This document shows, in pieces, positions 21,981 to 22,524 of a stretch of DNA of 22,524 bases (positions are counted from its first letter, which is position 1; each line of letters begins with the position of its first letter). This stretch comes from a virus, in IMG/VR virus record IMGVR_UViG_3300006865_000105, positions 1 to 22,524 of that record. One strand, written 5' to 3'. A program made the position numbers and the translations under genes. The notes below the pieces were generated by a model. It was not told the DNA's origin. It did not search any database and worked only from the letters and a program-made list of their open reading frames with translations.

Positions 21981-22524
21981 TTGGCAATCTACACGCCTAC
22001 CTACACTTTCTCTAACGGCACCACCGCTGACGGAGGACAGGTACAAACCGAAATGTCCGCCCTCGGTTCTTCGGTCAACAACATCGTCAACGCTCAAATC
22101 AGATCAGACGCCGCCATCGACATCTCCAAGACCACCCTGGGGACGTATACGCCGTGGACGGATTATACGCCGACGATAAGCGTGTCAGGTGGCACTGCAC
22201 CAACATACACAGCAAACTTCAAGAGCCGGTATACACAAATCGGCAAACTTGTGACAGTGATGCTGTTTTGGACAAACTCTTCTGGTGGAACTGCGGGGGC
22301 GGGGGCGAATCCTATCCTTATCACCACGCCCGTAAACATCGCCGTGAGCGATGGACGGATTATGGGGAGTGGTGCGTCCTATGAGAGTGGGGGGACAATA
22401 GTTCCCGTGCTTGCATTAAACTATACCGCCACAACATTTGGCATGGCAGTAAGTAGTACATTTGCACCCATAACAGGCAATGACCAGAGTTCTGTGGCCC
22501 GACAGATAAACCTTATTCTTTCCT
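21981..22524 (+). CDS. Tail-fiber-like protein, partial (TTG start)
   Basis: An open frame of at least 181 codons with no stop before the window ends. The TTG start follows AAGGAGA (21967-21973) at good spacing; the first in-frame ATG is far inside. Residues 1-55 (AIYTPTYTFSNGTTADGGQVQTEMSALGSSVNNIVNAQI) look like an attachment segment with a helix. Then comes a repetitive beta domain (TPWTDYTPTISVSGGTAPTY...YTQIGKLVTVMLFW), a pattern frequent in fiber and receptor-binding proteins. The C-terminus, which would carry host specificity, lies beyond the window. Confidence 0.72.
   Translation, partial: MAIYTPTYTFSNGTTADGGQVQTEMSALGSSVNNIVNAQIRSDAAIDISKTTLGTYTPWTDYTPTISVSGGTAPTYTANFKSRYTQIGKLVTVMLFWTNSSGGTAGAGANPILITTPVNIAVSDGRIMGSGASYESGGTIVPVLALNYTATTFGMAVSSTFAPITGNDQSSVARQINLILS

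Noticed and set aside
1-22524. CRISPR array or anti-CRISPR locus
   Set aside because: No regularly spaced direct repeats were seen, and no Aca-type HTH downstream of a small gene in a recognisable arrangement.

Overview
The window reads as about 22.5 kb of a tailed double-stranded DNA phage. All credible genes lie on the + strand and are tightly packed, with many ATGA-type stop/start overlaps. The order terminase small subunit, terminase large subunit, portal, scaffold-like protein, N4-gp56-type major capsid protein, neck adaptor, tail nozzle/hub-like protein and fiber-like protein suggests a short-tailed (podovirus-type) virion. I see no integrase, repressor, convincing tRNA or ribosomal gene, so there is no sign of lysogeny in this window. 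TAA, TAG and TGA are all used as stops. The host cannot be named from the sequence.

Region by region. 1-2.3 kb: GC-richer small genes with strong Shine-Dalgarno sites, namely an acidic hypothetical protein, a second hypothetical protein, an HNH endonuclease and an HTH-metallophosphoesterase, bounded by two structured terminator-like elements. 2.35-3.0 kb: a lysis pair, a holin-like protein and an M23 peptidase. 3.0-5.9 kb: the first half of a nonulosonic (pseudaminic-like) acid cluster with PseB, PseC, a short PseI/NeuB-type synthase and a PseH-like acetyltransferase. 5.9-6.85 kb: remnants of a ParB/DNA-methyltransferase gene bracketed by a 14-bp perfect inverted repeat, then a terminase small subunit and a Cys-rich small protein. 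6.84-9.04 kb: the second half of the sugar cluster, with a pseudaminic-acid-associated methylase, an SpsF-type cytidylyltransferase and a PseA/WbpG-type amidotransferase.

9.1-15.2 kb: small ORFs, a NUMOD3-like protein, terminase large subunit, portal, scaffold-like protein and capsid. 15.27-15.6 kb: a GroES-like co-chaperonin directly after the capsid gene. 15.6-19.1 kb: a small basic protein, a GT-B-like protein and two related glycosyltransferases in tandem. 19.0-22.5 kb: a hypothetical protein, neck adaptor, tail hub/nozzle-like protein and a fiber-like protein that runs off the window.

The most interesting theme is that the phage appears to carry a near-complete route from a UDP-sugar to a CMP-activated, amidinated and possibly methylated nonulosonic acid, threaded through its packaging genes, plus three glycosyltransferase-like proteins in its structural module. 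It could glycosylate its own virion or remodel the host surface. A second theme is strong RNA secondary structure in the few intergenic gaps: a 26-position imperfect stem before the scaffold gene, and a closed, pseudoknot-capable element after the capsid gene. All functional calls come from motif recognition by eye, without database searches.
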